From the NCBI GenBank assembly GCA_016715245.1, contig JADKAS010000014.1:62001-126000 (forward strand): a DNA stretch of 64,000 nucleotides. Direction: 5' to 3'. The position numbers and the translations under genes were made by a program. This document shows, piece after piece, positions 30,147 through 40,087 of this stretch (position 1 is the stretch's first letter; each line of letters begins with the position of its first letter). The notes beneath the pieces were generated by a model that saw nothing but the letters and a program-made list of their open reading frames with translations, was not told the origin of the DNA and did not search any database. The DNA comes from Saprospiraceae bacterium. Lineage in GTDB: Bacteria > Bacteroidota > Bacteroidia > Chitinophagales > Saprospiraceae.

Positions 30147-31499
30147 ATGTTTAATAAAATCCTTATAGCCAACAGAGGAGAAATCGCATTGCGTATCATT
30201 CGGACATGCAAAGAAATGGGCATCAAAACAGTAGCCATTTATTCTACAGCTGACAAAGAAAGTCTTCATGTTCGATTTGCGGACGAAGCGGTTTGTATAG
30301 GTCCTCCGGCCTCCTCAGAATCTTATCTGAATATTCCCAGAATTATGGCAGCTGTTGAAATTACCAATTCGGATGCGGTACATCCCGGATATGGATTTCT
30401 GGCTGAAAATGATAAGTTTGCGGAAATTTGCCAGCAATATGGAGTGAAGTTTATCGGACCAACTGCTGAAATGATCAGAAAAATGGGGGATAAAGTCACT
30501 GCAAAAGAAACCATGATCAAAGCAGGTGTGCCTGTGGTGCCTGGATCAGGTGGCCTGGTAAAGGATGTTCAGAATGGGCTTAAAATAGCCAAAACTATTG
30601 GTTATCCGGTTATGATTAAAGCTACCGCCGGTGGAGGTGGAAAAGGTATGCGGGTTGTCTCTAAAGAAGAAGATTTTGAAAACCTATGGAACAGTGCCAA
30701 ACAAGAAGCTAAAGCTGCTTTCGGCAACGATGGTATGTATATTGAAAAGTTTGTTGAAGAACCTCGCCATATAGAGTTTCAGATTGTTGGTGATCAGTTT
30801 GGAAGGGTCATTCACCTTTCAGAAAGAGAATGTTCCATCCAGAGAAGACATCAGAAATTACTGGAAGAAAGCCCTTCACCGTTTCTTGATCAGGAATTAA
30901 GGGAGAAAATGGGAGAGGCAGCCATAAAAGCAGGTAAATCTATTAATTATGAAGGGGTAGGAACAATTGAGTTTTTGGTAGATAAGTATAAAAATTTCTA
31001 CTTTATGGAAATGAATACCAGAATTCAGGTAGAACATCCTGTGACCGAAGAAGTAATCGATCACGATCTGATCAAAGAACAAATCAAAGTGGCAGCAGGT
31101 ATTCCGATATCAGGAAAAAATTATTACCCTACGATGCATGCCATGGAATGCAGAATCAATGCCGAAGACCCTTTAAATGGTTTCAGACCAAGCCCCGGAA
31201 AAATCACTTCTTTTCACAGTGCCAAGGGTCATGGCGTCAGAGTGGATACACATGTGTATGCAGGCTACTCTGTCCCTCCGTTTTATGATTCTATGATAGC
31301 CAAGCTCATTTGTAAAGCACAGACCAGAGAAGAATGTATTAAAAAAATGCAAAGAGCCCTTGATGAATTTGTGGTGGAAGGCATCAAAACGACGGTTCCT
31401 TTTCATAAAGCATTGCTCAAAAACGAAGACTTCAGATCGGGAAAATTCGATACCAGTTTTTTAAATAATTTTGATTTCAACCTTTGTGCTGAATCTTAA
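30147..31499 (+). CDS. accC: Biotin carboxylase subunit of acetyl-CoA carboxylase
   Basis: ATP-dependent carboxylation of the biotin on AccB. The 450 residues match the family. Seen are the N-terminal FNKILIANRGEIALRI, the ATP-grasp glycine loop AGGGGKGMR (161-169), the metal and catalytic segment EMNTRIQVEHPVTE with E288, N290 and R292, and the C-terminal domain with GFRPSPGKI. It is in an operon with accB and is followed after only 9 bp by an ABC exporter gene, so transcription probably continues. Confidence 0.98.
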   Translation: MFNKILIANRGEIALRIIRTCKEMGIKTVAIYSTADKESLHVRFADEAVCIGPPASSESYLNIPRIMAAVEITNSDAVHPGYGFLAENDKFAEICQQYGVKFIGPTAEMIRKMGDKVTAKETMIKAGVPVVPGSGGLVKDVQNGLKIAKTIGYPVMIKATAGGGGKGMRVVSKEEDFENLWNSAKQEAKAAFGNDGMYIEKFVEEPRHIEFQIVGDQFGRVIHLSERECSIQRRHQKLLEESPSPFLDQELREKMGEAAIKAGKSINYEGVGTIEFLVDKYKNFYFMEMNTRIQVEHPVTEEVIDHDLIKEQIKVAAGIPISGKNYYPTMHAMECRINAEDPLNGFRPSPGKITSFHSAKGHGVRVDTHVYAGYSVPPFYDSMIAKLICKAQTREECIKKMQRALDEFVVEGIKTTVPFHKALLKNEDFRSGKFDTSFLNNFDFNLCAES

Positions 31500-31508
31500 A
31501 TACATTTC

Positions 31509-33314
31509 ATGAGCGCTTTTATCAGGCTCATTTCAAGGGTAAAGAGCTATAAAAATCTTTTTATAGCCAGTATTATTTCCAATATTTTATTATCTGTTTT
31601 TACAGTAGCCAGTATACCTTTGCTGATACCTTTTTTTCAGATGCTGTTTGAAAAAAGTGTTCCGGTATCTTCACCTCCGGTTACAAATGATTTGGACTTA
31701 TGGATAAATTATTATCTGAGTACATTAATTGCAGATGTTGGGAAAACCAAAGCATTAATGCTGGTTTGTGGCACCATGATCGTGGTATTTTTTCTAAAGA
31801 ATTTATTCCGGTATCTTGCTTTATACTTTATGGCACCCGTGCGTAATGGAATTATCTACGACATCCGAAAAGAATTGTTTAACAAGTTTCTTGAATTACC
31901 CCTGAGTTTTTATTCTGGTGAAAAAAAGGGCAAATTGCTTTCAGGTATGACAACGGATGTACAGGAAATTGAATGGTCCATTTTAAATGTGCTTGAAGCT
32001 ATTTTTAAGGCTCCGATTATTATGGTAGGCAGTATATTTTTTATGATTTATATCAGTCCGCAACTGACACTTTTTGTTTTATTTTTACTTTTGTTTACAG
32101 CGGTTATAATTGGGGGTATTTCCAAAAATCTTAAGAAACAATCTTCCATAGTTCAGGAAAAAGTCGGAGAATTGACCAGTACACTTGAAGAAACTATCGG
32201 AGGAATTCGCATCATTAAGGGATTTGGAGCAGAAAACTATCAGGCAAAAAAGTTTGGAGCAGAAAACATTGGGTTTAAAGATATTCTGACGCGGTTACTC
32301 TGGCGTCGGGATATGTCAGCCCCCCTTTCAGAATTTTTAGGTATTACAGTCGTGACCGTTTTGCTTTATTATGGAAGTATTCTGGTTTTTGACGATTTAC
32401 TCCAACCGGAAACATTTTTTACTTTTGTTTTTGCTTTTTATCAGGTCATTGAACCGTCCAAATCGTTTGCGTCTGCATATTACAATATCCAGAAGGGAAT
32501 GGGCGCTTTGGAAAGAATTGAAAATATATTAAATACCCCCAACCCTATACAAGAAAAAGAAAACGCTGAAGTGGTAAATGACTTTTCGGAAAGTATTATA
32601 TTTGACAACGTTTCTTTTGTGTACAAAGATTCCAGTGAAAAGGTTCTTGATGAAGTAAATCTTACCATCCCGAAGGGAAGTGTTTTAGCCATTGTAGGGC
32701 CTTCAGGAGCCGGAAAATCTACCCTTGCAGATATGCTGCCCAGGTTTTATGATCCTGTGTCAGGTTCCATACGAATTGATGGAAAAGATATACGCAATGT
32801 AACACTTTCCTCTCTTCGTGATGTATTTGGAATGGTGAGTCAGGAAGCCATCTTGTTTCACGACACGATCAGAAATAATATTACATTTGGAAAAGATGCA
32901 TCTGAAGAAGCTATTATGGCTGCGTCTAAGGTTGCCAATGCACACGATTTTATTTCGGCCATGCCCGACGGTTATGACACTGTCATAGGAGACAGAGGAA
33001 TGAAACTTAGTGGTGGGCAAAGACAAAGACTTACTATTGCCCGGGCTATTTTAAGAAACCCTCCGGTTCTTATTCTGGATGAAGCAACTTCAGCACTGGA
33101 TTCAGAATCTGAAAAACTCGTCCAGGAAGCGCTTACCAAACTGATGGAAGGAAGGACATCTGTCGTCATAGCCCATAGATTGTCCACTATACAGAATGCA
33201 GACATAATTGTCGTCATGGAAAAAGGGAAAATTATCCAGCAGGGTAGTCATGCTGAATTAATTAAAGACGACAACATGTATAAAAAGCTGGTGAATTTGC
33301 AGAATATGTTGTAG
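31509..33314 (+). CDS. MsbA-like ABC exporter (fused permease and ATPase)
   Basis: A half-transporter of 601 residues expected to work as a homodimer in the inner membrane. An N-terminal exporter-type membrane domain (about 15-330, five or six helices) precedes the ATPase domain with Walker A GPSGAGKST (397-405), signature LSGGQRQR (500-507), Walker B VLILDEAT (520-527) and switch H556. The type is that of MsbA lipid A flippases and related lipid or drug exporters; the position behind accBC fits a lipid role, but this is inference. The 227 bp after it hold no gene. Confidence 0.93.
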   Translation: MSAFIRLISRVKSYKNLFIASIISNILLSVFTVASIPLLIPFFQMLFEKSVPVSSPPVTNDLDLWINYYLSTLIADVGKTKALMLVCGTMIVVFFLKNLFRYLALYFMAPVRNGIIYDIRKELFNKFLELPLSFYSGEKKGKLLSGMTTDVQEIEWSILNVLEAIFKAPIIMVGSIFFMIYISPQLTLFVLFLLLFTAVIIGGISKNLKKQSSIVQEKVGELTSTLEETIGGIRIIKGFGAENYQAKKFGAENIGFKDILTRLLWRRDMSAPLSEFLGITVVTVLLYYGSILVFDDLLQPETFFTFVFAFYQVIEPSKSFASAYYNIQKGMGALERIENILNTPNPIQEKENAEVVNDFSESIIFDNVSFVYKDSSEKVLDEVNLTIPKGSVLAIVGPSGAGKSTLADMLPRFYDPVSGSIRIDGKDIRNVTLSSLRDVFGMVSQEAILFHDTIRNNITFGKDASEEAIMAASKVANAHDFISAMPDGYDTVIGDRGMKLSGGQRQRLTIARAILRNPPVLILDEATSALDSESEKLVQEALTKLMEGRTSVVIAHRLSTIQNADIIVVMEKGKIIQQGSHAELIKDDNMYKKLVNLQNML

Positions 33315-33541
33315 AACGATAAAAAATATACAAAAAAACTGCATACTCCGACCTAGAGATGGGTGACCTTTTCTTTTTATTTTCAGGTTAAATTATTTTT
33401 CCTCCAACCTCAGAATAATTCTGTTCGTGAAGAAGAGATTTTCATCATGTTTATAAACTATTTCACCTGTTTTGTTTTTAGGTGTATAGAAATATTTTTA
33501 CCTTCGTCGTTCCATTATTAACTCATCAGACCTGACCTAAA

Positions 33542-36409
33542 ATGATCAATCAAACACCCAATCAATTTATAAAAAGACATATCGGAATTACTCCTACAGA
33601 AGAAAAAGAAATGCTGAAAACAATAGGAGTTAATAGTATTGATCAACTGATTGATGAGACGGTACCGACAAATATCATGATGCATGGAAAACTGAATATT
33701 CCTTCAGCCTTATCTGAATTTGAATACCTGAAAAATCTTCAGAAAACAGCTTCAAAAAACAAAGTTTTCCGCACCTTTATTGGTCAGGGATATTATAATA
33801 CCATTACCCCTTCAGTTATTGCCAGAAACATTTTTCATAATCCGGGATGGTACACACAGTATACTCCCTACCAAGCTGAAATAGCACAGGGCAGGCTGGA
33901 AGCATTATTGAATTTTCAAACTATGGTTTCCGATCTGACAGGGCTGCCTATTGCCAATGCGTCTCTTCTGGATGAAGGAACAGCAGCTGCAGAAGCTATG
34001 GCCATGTGCGAAGGGATACGCAATAAAAAAAGGAAAAATGACCCTTCGAAAAAGTTTTTTGTGGATCGCCATGTTTTTAAACAAACGCTGGATGTTGTCC
34101 AGACAAGGGCTATTCCGCTGTTTATTGAAGTATTGGTCGGGGATATTCATAGTTTTGATTTTAATGAAGATTATATTGGAGTTTTGATTCAATACCCCAA
34201 TGGGGAAGGAAAAGTGGAAGATTTTCAGGCGCTTACAAGTAAATGTAATGAACTTGAAATTCAGGTAATCGTTTGTGCAGATCTGTTAAGCCTTACCTTG
34301 CTGAAACCTCCGGGAGAATGGGGTGCCGATGTGGTTATAGGAAATTCACAAAGGTTGGGCGTTCCCATGGGATTTGGAGGTCCTCATGCTGCTTTTTTCG
34401 CTACCAGGGACGAACATAAACGTATTATTCCCGGAAGGATTATCGGCGTTTCTGTTGATCATTACGGAAAACCTGCATTAAGGATGGCTCTTCAGACAAG
34501 AGAACAACATATACGAAGGGAAAAGGCTACTTCCAATATCTGTACAGCTCAGGCACTTCTGGCGGTCATGGCAAGCATGTATGCCGTTTATCATGGACCT
34601 GATGGATTAAAAGATATTGCCCTTCAAATCCATAAGAAAGCTAAAGAGCTGGCGGAAAGATTAGGGGGAATGGGTATACACGTACTTCATCAACATTATT
34701 TTGATACCATTACCATTTCGGCCGATGAATCTGTTCAAATCGCTGCTCAAAAAGCAAGTAGTGAAGCAGAAATCAACTTTTATTATGGGCAAGGCACGAT
34801 TGGTATCTCTCTGGATGAAACCACATTGCCGGAAGATCTGGATGACATAGTAATGATATTTGCCAAAGTTTTTGGTAAGGAATCCAAACCATCATCTGTT
34901 TCAGATTCATCTTTTCATTGGGGTGATTTGACAAGAACCACTACATTTCTTGAACATCCGGTATTTTCAGGCCATCATTCGGAGTCTAAAATGATGAGGT
35001 ATATAAAGAGTCTTGAAAACAAAGATTTATCACTGGTGCATTCAATGATTTCATTAGGTTCCTGTACCATGAAACTCAATGCGGCCTCTGAAATGTTTCC
35101 GGTTTCCTGGCCGGAATTTGCCAATATTCACCCATTTGCGCCTGAATCTCAAACGTTGGGCTACAAGCAGATTTTTGATGAATTATCCGCTTATTTGTGC
35201 GAAATTACAGGATTTCAGGCTTGTTCTCTTCAACCCAATTCGGGAGCTCAGGGAGAGTATGCAGGATTATTGACCATACGCTCTTATCACTATGCACATA
35301 ATAATTCTCACCGTGATATTGCCCTAATACCATCATCAGCACATGGTACTAATCCTGCCAGTGCGGTAATGTGCGGCATGCAGGTTGTAGTGGTTGCCTG
35401 TGATGAAAAAGGCAACATCGACATGGAAGATTTAAGGAATAAATCAACTGAACATAAAGACAATCTTTCTTGTCTGATGGTTACTTATCCTAGTACCCAC
35501 GGCGTGTTTGAAACGTCAATAAAGGAAATTTGTAACATCATCCATGATAACGGAGGATTGGTATATATGGATGGAGCCAACATGAATGCACAGGTGGGAT
35601 TAACCAGTCCGGGACTCATCGGAGCAGATGTATGTCATTTGAACTTACATAAAACCTTTGCCATTCCTCACGGTGGAGGAGGACCTGGAATGGGACCTAT
35701 TTGTGTGAATGATAAACTTGCCCCATTTTTACCGGGACATGTTTTTGCAAAGACAGGTGGAAAAAATGCCATTAAAGCAGTTTCGTCCGCTCCTTGGGGT
35801 AGTGCCTCAATATTGCTGATATCTTATGGGTATATAAAAATGCTGGGAAGCGAAGGAGTAACCTTAGCGACCAAATATGCCATTTTAAATGCCAATTATA
35901 TGAAAGCAAGGCTGGAAGGTAAATATGAAATTTTATATTCAGGTGAAAAAGGCAGAGCTGCCCATGAAATGATTATTGATTTACGTCCGTTCAAAGCGTT
36001 GGTGAGTGCAGAAGATGTGGCCAAGAGATTGATGGATTACGGATTTCATGCACCTACATTGTCTTTCCCGGTGGCTGGAACCATTATGGTTGAACCTACA
36101 GAAAGTGAAGACAAAGATGAGTTGGATAGATTTTGTGATGCCCTTTTGATGATCAGAGAAGAAATTGACCAGATTGCCAGAGGAGAAATGTCTGCAGAAT
36201 CAAATGTATTGTCTAATGCACCGCATACCCAGGAGATTATCATGTCAGATGCCTGGACATTTACCTACAGCAGAGAAAAAGCGGCCTTTCCGATTTCCTA
36301 TTTAAAAGAAAGATTCAAGTTCTGGCCGACGGTTTCCAGGATAGACGGAGCCTATGGAGATAGAAATTTGGTTTGTATCTGTCCTCCGATCGAAGAGTAC
36401 ATGAAATAA
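33542..36409 (+). CDS. gcvP: Glycine dehydrogenase (decarboxylating), P-protein of the glycine cleavage system
   Basis: PLP enzyme that decarboxylates glycine and passes the aminomethyl group to lipoyl GcvH. The 955 residues are the single-chain (fused alpha and beta) form. The PLP lysine is K704 in LNLHKTFAIPHGGGGPGMG; the N-terminal half shows FIGQGYYNT and ANASLLDEGTAAAEAM. GcvT and GcvH are not in the window. A near-match to the -7 box (TACCTTCG) lies about 45 bp upstream. A hairpin at 36603-36631 probably ends the transcript. Confidence 0.98.
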   Translation: MINQTPNQFIKRHIGITPTEEKEMLKTIGVNSIDQLIDETVPTNIMMHGKLNIPSALSEFEYLKNLQKTASKNKVFRTFIGQGYYNTITPSVIARNIFHNPGWYTQYTPYQAEIAQGRLEALLNFQTMVSDLTGLPIANASLLDEGTAAAEAMAMCEGIRNKKRKNDPSKKFFVDRHVFKQTLDVVQTRAIPLFIEVLVGDIHSFDFNEDYIGVLIQYPNGEGKVEDFQALTSKCNELEIQVIVCADLLSLTLLKPPGEWGADVVIGNSQRLGVPMGFGGPHAAFFATRDEHKRIIPGRIIGVSVDHYGKPALRMALQTREQHIRREKATSNICTAQALLAVMASMYAVYHGPDGLKDIALQIHKKAKELAERLGGMGIHVLHQHYFDTITISADESVQIAAQKASSEAEINFYYGQGTIGISLDETTLPEDLDDIVMIFAKVFGKESKPSSVSDSSFHWGDLTRTTTFLEHPVFSGHHSESKMMRYIKSLENKDLSLVHSMISLGSCTMKLNAASEMFPVSWPEFANIHPFAPESQTLGYKQIFDELSAYLCEITGFQACSLQPNSGAQGEYAGLLTIRSYHYAHNNSHRDIALIPSSAHGTNPASAVMCGMQVVVVACDEKGNIDMEDLRNKSTEHKDNLSCLMVTYPSTHGVFETSIKEICNIIHDNGGLVYMDGANMNAQVGLTSPGLIGADVCHLNLHKTFAIPHGGGGPGMGPICVNDKLAPFLPGHVFAKTGGKNAIKAVSSAPWGSASILLISYGYIKMLGSEGVTLATKYAILNANYMKARLEGKYEILYSGEKGRAAHEMIIDLRPFKALVSAEDVAKRLMDYGFHAPTLSFPVAGTIMVEPTESEDKDELDRFCDALLMIREEIDQIARGEMSAESNVLSNAPHTQEIIMSDAWTFTYSREKAAFPISYLKERFKFWPTVSRIDGAYGDRNLVCICPPIEEYMK

Positions 36410-36602
36410 TAATAAAATGCTTTTAAACTTGTGTTAATTTAAGCGGTTTTTCCTGAAGGTTATAAGTTTGGCTGATAAGCACTAGTGACAGAAACTTATG
36501 TTATACACTTCTTTAGCAGAAGCATGGCTTTCGAAAGAAGCAATTCAGACGTAAAATTGTTTCGTGATTGACAGAAGAAAAACAGACTATGTATAAAAAT
36601 GC

Positions 36603-36631
36603 AAGGCAGTAATTTATTTAATTACTGCCTT
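36603..36631. terminator. Bidirectional terminator between gcvP and the S74 gene
   Basis: Perfect 11-bp arms AAGGCAGTAAT / ATTACTGCCTT with a 7-nt loop. T-rich tracts follow on both strands (TATACTTTTT on +, GCATTTTTATA on -). It lies 193 bp past gcvP and 55 bp past the end of the S74 gene. Confidence 0.75.
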
Positions 36632-36686
36632 ATACTTTTTCAGGATGAAAAGTTTATAAAAATAAACTTCTCTGATTTAAAAAGTT

Positions 36687-39623
36687 TTAATTTTTTTTAA
36701 TGTTAGCGATTTGTACTTCAAGGGCTTCCATTTGAATAAGTAAATGGTCAATAATCTTTTGTTGTTTATTAATCATTTCTTGCTGCTCTTGTACTGCTTT
36801 CACTAAAGGAACTACAAACTCCGCGTATCGTAAACCATAGAAATCTTTATTGTTCTGAGGTTTGTCCACACCGCTGAAGTTGTACTGAATTTCTTTTCCC
36901 GCAGCTTCTACTTCCTGGGCAATAAATCCGGTTTGTCTGCTTTGTGTTACTTCTGTGGTATTAATACCGTTCTTTTCAGCCGTATGACGTATACCTAATG
37001 ATTCTTCTAAAGCCGAAATATCTATTTGATAAGTTACAGGTCTGAGCTTAAGAATAAAATCAAGACCCCTGACGTCCTCCCTGATATCCTGTTTGTACCT
37101 TGCATCTGAAAGATTGCTCCAGGCTTTATACCCTCCAATGGAGGCAACATTGGGATCACCGATTCTGACTTGGTTATTGGCCGTTAATCTTGAGTTTGCT
37201 CCGATCGCAGTGGAATTTGAATAGCTTGCACTGGTACTGTTTTTTGAATCATTTCCAAGGTAGGTACAGTTTTGGTTCAGAGTTCCCAAGCCACCGGCGT
37301 AATGCCCTATTGCTGTATTCAGTGAACCGGATGTATTATCATACAAAGTAAAACTGCCAAGACAAATATTAAAAGCTCCATTTTCGCTATTACGCATGGC
37401 TTCAGTACCCATAGCGACATTGTTAATTCCAAGGGTGTTTCCACTCAGGGCATCAAATCCCACTGCCACATTATGAGTGCCGCTTTCATTTGAAAACATG
37501 GCCCCTGTCCCAATTGCTGTATTAAAATTACCTCCTGTATTCCCGAACATAGCTGTTGATCCTATGGCAACATTGCCAAAACCTTCAAAATTGGCACTCA
37601 GGCTGTTGGTACCTATAGCTACATTGGAATGACCTGTTTCATTGGCAAACAGGGCATGATAGCCCAAGCCTGTATTGGAATGGCCGGAAATATTGCTGAA
37701 CATCGAAGCAAGACCGACCGTCGTATTACGGTCCCCTGATATATTATAAAACAAGGTTTGATTACCTATAGCAAGATTTTCAGATCCCATGGTGTTGGAG
37801 TACATGGACTTGGATCCGATTGCAAGATTGTCTATTGCTTTGTTTACATCATTAATATCAAATCCATTAACCATAAGAGATGAATCACCTATTGCAATTG
37901 TATAGCTTCTTTTTTTTGCAAACGCCTGTGCATAGCTGCCTATGGCAATATTATTGGATCCTCCATTAATGACACCTAATGAAGCATGACCAACTGCTAC
38001 ATTATTATTTCCGGAAATGAAATTCATTAAAGCCCGGGAACCTACAGCGACATTATACTTACTATCGGTTCCTAAAGATAGAGCATTAAAACCAACAGCC
38101 ACATTGTCATTGCCCGTAGTATTTAAGTTTAGAGAACGATATCCAAGGCTTGTATTGTAAAAGCCACTCAGATTGCCTGCCCCACTTAATTGTCCGACAA
38201 ATGTATTCGCATAGCCTTTAAGGTTGATTATATCAAGGCTGTTTGCAATCCCAGCCTCTTCTCCAATAAACAAGTTACCTCCTTGTTTTTCCTGTTTTGT
38301 AAAATGTAACATAGAATTTCCTGAAAAATTTTTTCTGATAACCAATACCTCATCCCCCGCCAAATTAAACCGGATTTTATCGTCATTTACTGTTTTTTCT
38401 GCGTCAATAGACGTATTCCCATCAATATCAGAAATTTTTGACAGATTGAGTGCCGGAAACTGAATGGTATTACCATTGCTGATAGATAATTTTCTTTCAT
38501 TTGCATCATAGGATAAATTTTGAAATTCATTTGTTGTGCTTAAATCACCCGTGTTTTGAATGACACCATTTTGAATTGCTATACCATTTCCTGCCATATA
38601 ATCCGGAATAACGCCGTTAGCGATATCTTCTTTTAAAACGGAACCATTCTGAATATGAACAGACCGAACAGATTCATTTTCCAGATCAAGAGGACTGGCA
38701 GTGGTTCCATTACCTTTCATGGTTGAATTGGTTATTACGACCTGCGTTCCCCAATTGTCTGGTCCTGAACCTGTTGGCAATGTCACGGTGCCACCTCCTT
38801 TAGATAAACTCAACACATTATTTGATAATGATATATTTTGTATTTCATTACTGTTTTCCAAGTCACCTGTGTTTTGAATGACTCCGTTTTGAATAGAAAC
38901 GCCATTGCCGGCTGTATAATCAGTAATGACGCCGGAGGAAATATCTTCTTTTAAGATGGTCCCGTTCTGGATATGAACAGAACGAATGGATTCATTTTCC
39001 AGGTCAAGGGGATTGCCAGCGGTTCCATTTCCTTTAAGAGAAGGGGTGGTGACCACAACCTGATTTCCCCAATTGTCACCTAAAGAACCTGTTGGTATGG
39101 TAACGGTTCCGCCTCCTTTGGACAAAGTCAATTGATTATTGTTAATAGTTATTGTTTGCAGTTCATTTAAAGCACTTGAATCCAGAGCCGTAATAATATT
39201 ATTGCTGAGGGTAATACCATCTCCTGCTTTTAGGTTTGTATTTTCCGAGTACAAGGCATAAGGCACTGCCAGCATTGACTGAGTTGAACTAAGGCTATAA
39301 TTTGTGCCCCCTTCCGGATCCATTTCGACTTTTAAAAAGTATGAATCATCGGACCATTGGATAAGGCCCAAACTACCTGTGATTACAGAACCCCTTCCTA
39401 TCATAAGATTGGTTAATCCAAAATCATTTGTCTTCGTTGCATGTGTTTCTGAAAAAACAATCATACCGCTTTCACTTCCCCGTAAAATACTGATTTTAAT
39501 GCCAAGTTCCTGTTGACTTAACACCTTTCCGTCTTTATCCCTGACAATGGTTTGAAAATTGAAAGCAGATGGTGTTTGGGTTATTGCAAAAAAAGGAAAT
39601 AAACAAAATATAAACCATTTCAT
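36687..39623 (-). CDS. Exported fibre-like protein with YadA-head-like repeats and a peptidase S74 chaperone domain
   Basis: Surface or extracellular fibre-like protein of 978 residues. Order: signal peptide (MKWFIFCLFPFFAITQ); a Bacteroidota N-terminal domain (FNFQTIVRDKDGKVLSQQEL); two copies of a 106-residue segment (LSKGGGTVTxPTGS...DNWG); a long run of left-handed-roll repeats of the type NxAIGxxAMxxNxxGxxN (about 480-800); and an S74 intramolecular chaperone domain with SDARYKQDI (from 839) and TGFIAQEVE (from 899), ending in a coiled coil (about 940-978). S74 domains are known from phage tail spikes, where they trimerise the fibre and cleave themselves off; the Ser and Lys of SDARYK are kept. 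Its ATG overlaps the stop of the T9SS-sorted gene by four bases (ATGA), so the two are translationally coupled. The function of the fibre is unknown. Confidence 0.88.
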   Translation of the reverse strand: MKWFIFCLFPFFAITQTPSAFNFQTIVRDKDGKVLSQQELGIKISILRGSESGMIVFSETHATKTNDFGLTNLMIGRGSVITGSLGLIQWSDDSYFLKVEMDPEGGTNYSLSSTQSMLAVPYALYSENTNLKAGDGITLSNNIITALDSSALNELQTITINNNQLTLSKGGGTVTIPTGSLGDNWGNQVVVTTPSLKGNGTAGNPLDLENESIRSVHIQNGTILKEDISSGVITDYTAGNGVSIQNGVIQNTGDLENSNEIQNISLSNNVLSLSKGGGTVTLPTGSGPDNWGTQVVITNSTMKGNGTTASPLDLENESVRSVHIQNGSVLKEDIANGVIPDYMAGNGIAIQNGVIQNTGDLSTTNEFQNLSYDANERKLSISNGNTIQFPALNLSKISDIDGNTSIDAEKTVNDDKIRFNLAGDEVLVIRKNFSGNSMLHFTKQEKQGGNLFIGEEAGIANSLDIINLKGYANTFVGQLSGAGNLSGFYNTSLGYRSLNLNTTGNDNVAVGFNALSLGTDSKYNVAVGSRALMNFISGNNNVAVGHASLGVINGGSNNIAIGSYAQAFAKKRSYTIAIGDSSLMVNGFDINDVNKAIDNLAIGSKSMYSNTMGSENLAIGNQTLFYNISGDRNTTVGLASMFSNISGHSNTGLGYHALFANETGHSNVAIGTNSLSANFEGFGNVAIGSTAMFGNTGGNFNTAIGTGAMFSNESGTHNVAVGFDALSGNTLGINNVAMGTEAMRNSENGAFNICLGSFTLYDNTSGSLNTAIGHYAGGLGTLNQNCTYLGNDSKNSTSASYSNSTAIGANSRLTANNQVRIGDPNVASIGGYKAWSNLSDARYKQDIREDVRGLDFILKLRPVTYQIDISALEESLGIRHTAEKNGINTTEVTQSRQTGFIAQEVEAAGKEIQYNFSGVDKPQNNKDFYGLRYAEFVVPLVKAVQEQQEMINKQQKIIDHLLIQMEALEVQIANIKKN
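37180..38170 (-). repeat. Roll-type NxAIG repeats in the S74 protein
   Basis: About fifteen protein repeats of 20-25 residues, each with an N-(V/L/T)-A-(I/V)-G strand and an N-x-x-G turn (for example NVAIGTNSLSANFEGFG, NTAIGTGAMFSNESGTH). This is the pattern of YadA-like trimeric heads. Copies vary in length. Confidence 0.75.
38480..39135 (-). repeat. Tandem duplication of a 106-residue segment
   Basis: Two adjacent copies in the S74 protein, each containing LSKGGGTVT(I/L)PTGS, DNWG, LDLENES(I/V)RSVHIQNG, LKEDI and NGVIQNTGDL. The period is 106 codons (318 bp). High identity suggests a fairly recent duplication compared with the adhesin modules. Confidence 0.8.
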
Positions 39624-40087
39624 ATTTTAATAAATTTTATGGATGTTGAAAATGAAGTTTTAGTATTGAAAATGCGTACCACATAAAAACCGGATAAAAG
39701 GATTTCCACTGAAACTGGTTTGTTTTCCCATTCTCCTTCTTTTATCAATTGATTGTCTACACTAAAAATCTGATAATGCAAGGGAACTGGAAAATCTCCT
39801 GAAAAATCAATATAATTTGATGCTGGATTAGGAAATAAACTAATCTTTTTACGTTCAGGATCAAGACTAAATACTATCGTCATAGGATCCGGTTGAAGGA
39901 TACCACTTGTAGCAAAAAATACCTGACTTGGATGATTCATGGTTTTTGTTCCCAACTCACCCAAAGAATAGGAAAAACTGTATCCATTACTTTCCGTATG
40001 ACTTCCTAAACTATTGATTGTGCTTTGTGACAAAACCCTGCTTTTTAATAAGCACACAAGAATCAAAATCATCCAAATTTTTTGCAT
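39620..40087 (-). CDS. Small secreted protein with a T9SS type A sorting domain
   Basis: A 155-residue exported protein. After a signal peptide (MQKIWMILILVCLLKSRVLSQ) comes a short domain (YSFSYSLGELGTKTM, typical of Bacteroidota proteins with this tail), then a T9SS type A C-terminal domain from about residue 83 (SLFPNPASNYIDFSG, ending STSIKFIKI). Such tails direct passage through the type IX secretion system and usually attachment to the cell surface. It overlaps the S74 gene by four bases, so the two proteins are probably made together. The T9SS machinery itself is not encoded here. Confidence 0.85.
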   Translation of the reverse strand: MQKIWMILILVCLLKSRVLSQSTINSLGSHTESNGYSFSYSLGELGTKTMNHPSQVFFATSGILQPDPMTIVFSLDPERKKISLFPNPASNYIDFSGDFPVPLHYQIFSVDNQLIKEGEWENKPVSVEILLSGFYVVRIFNTKTSFSTSIKFIKI

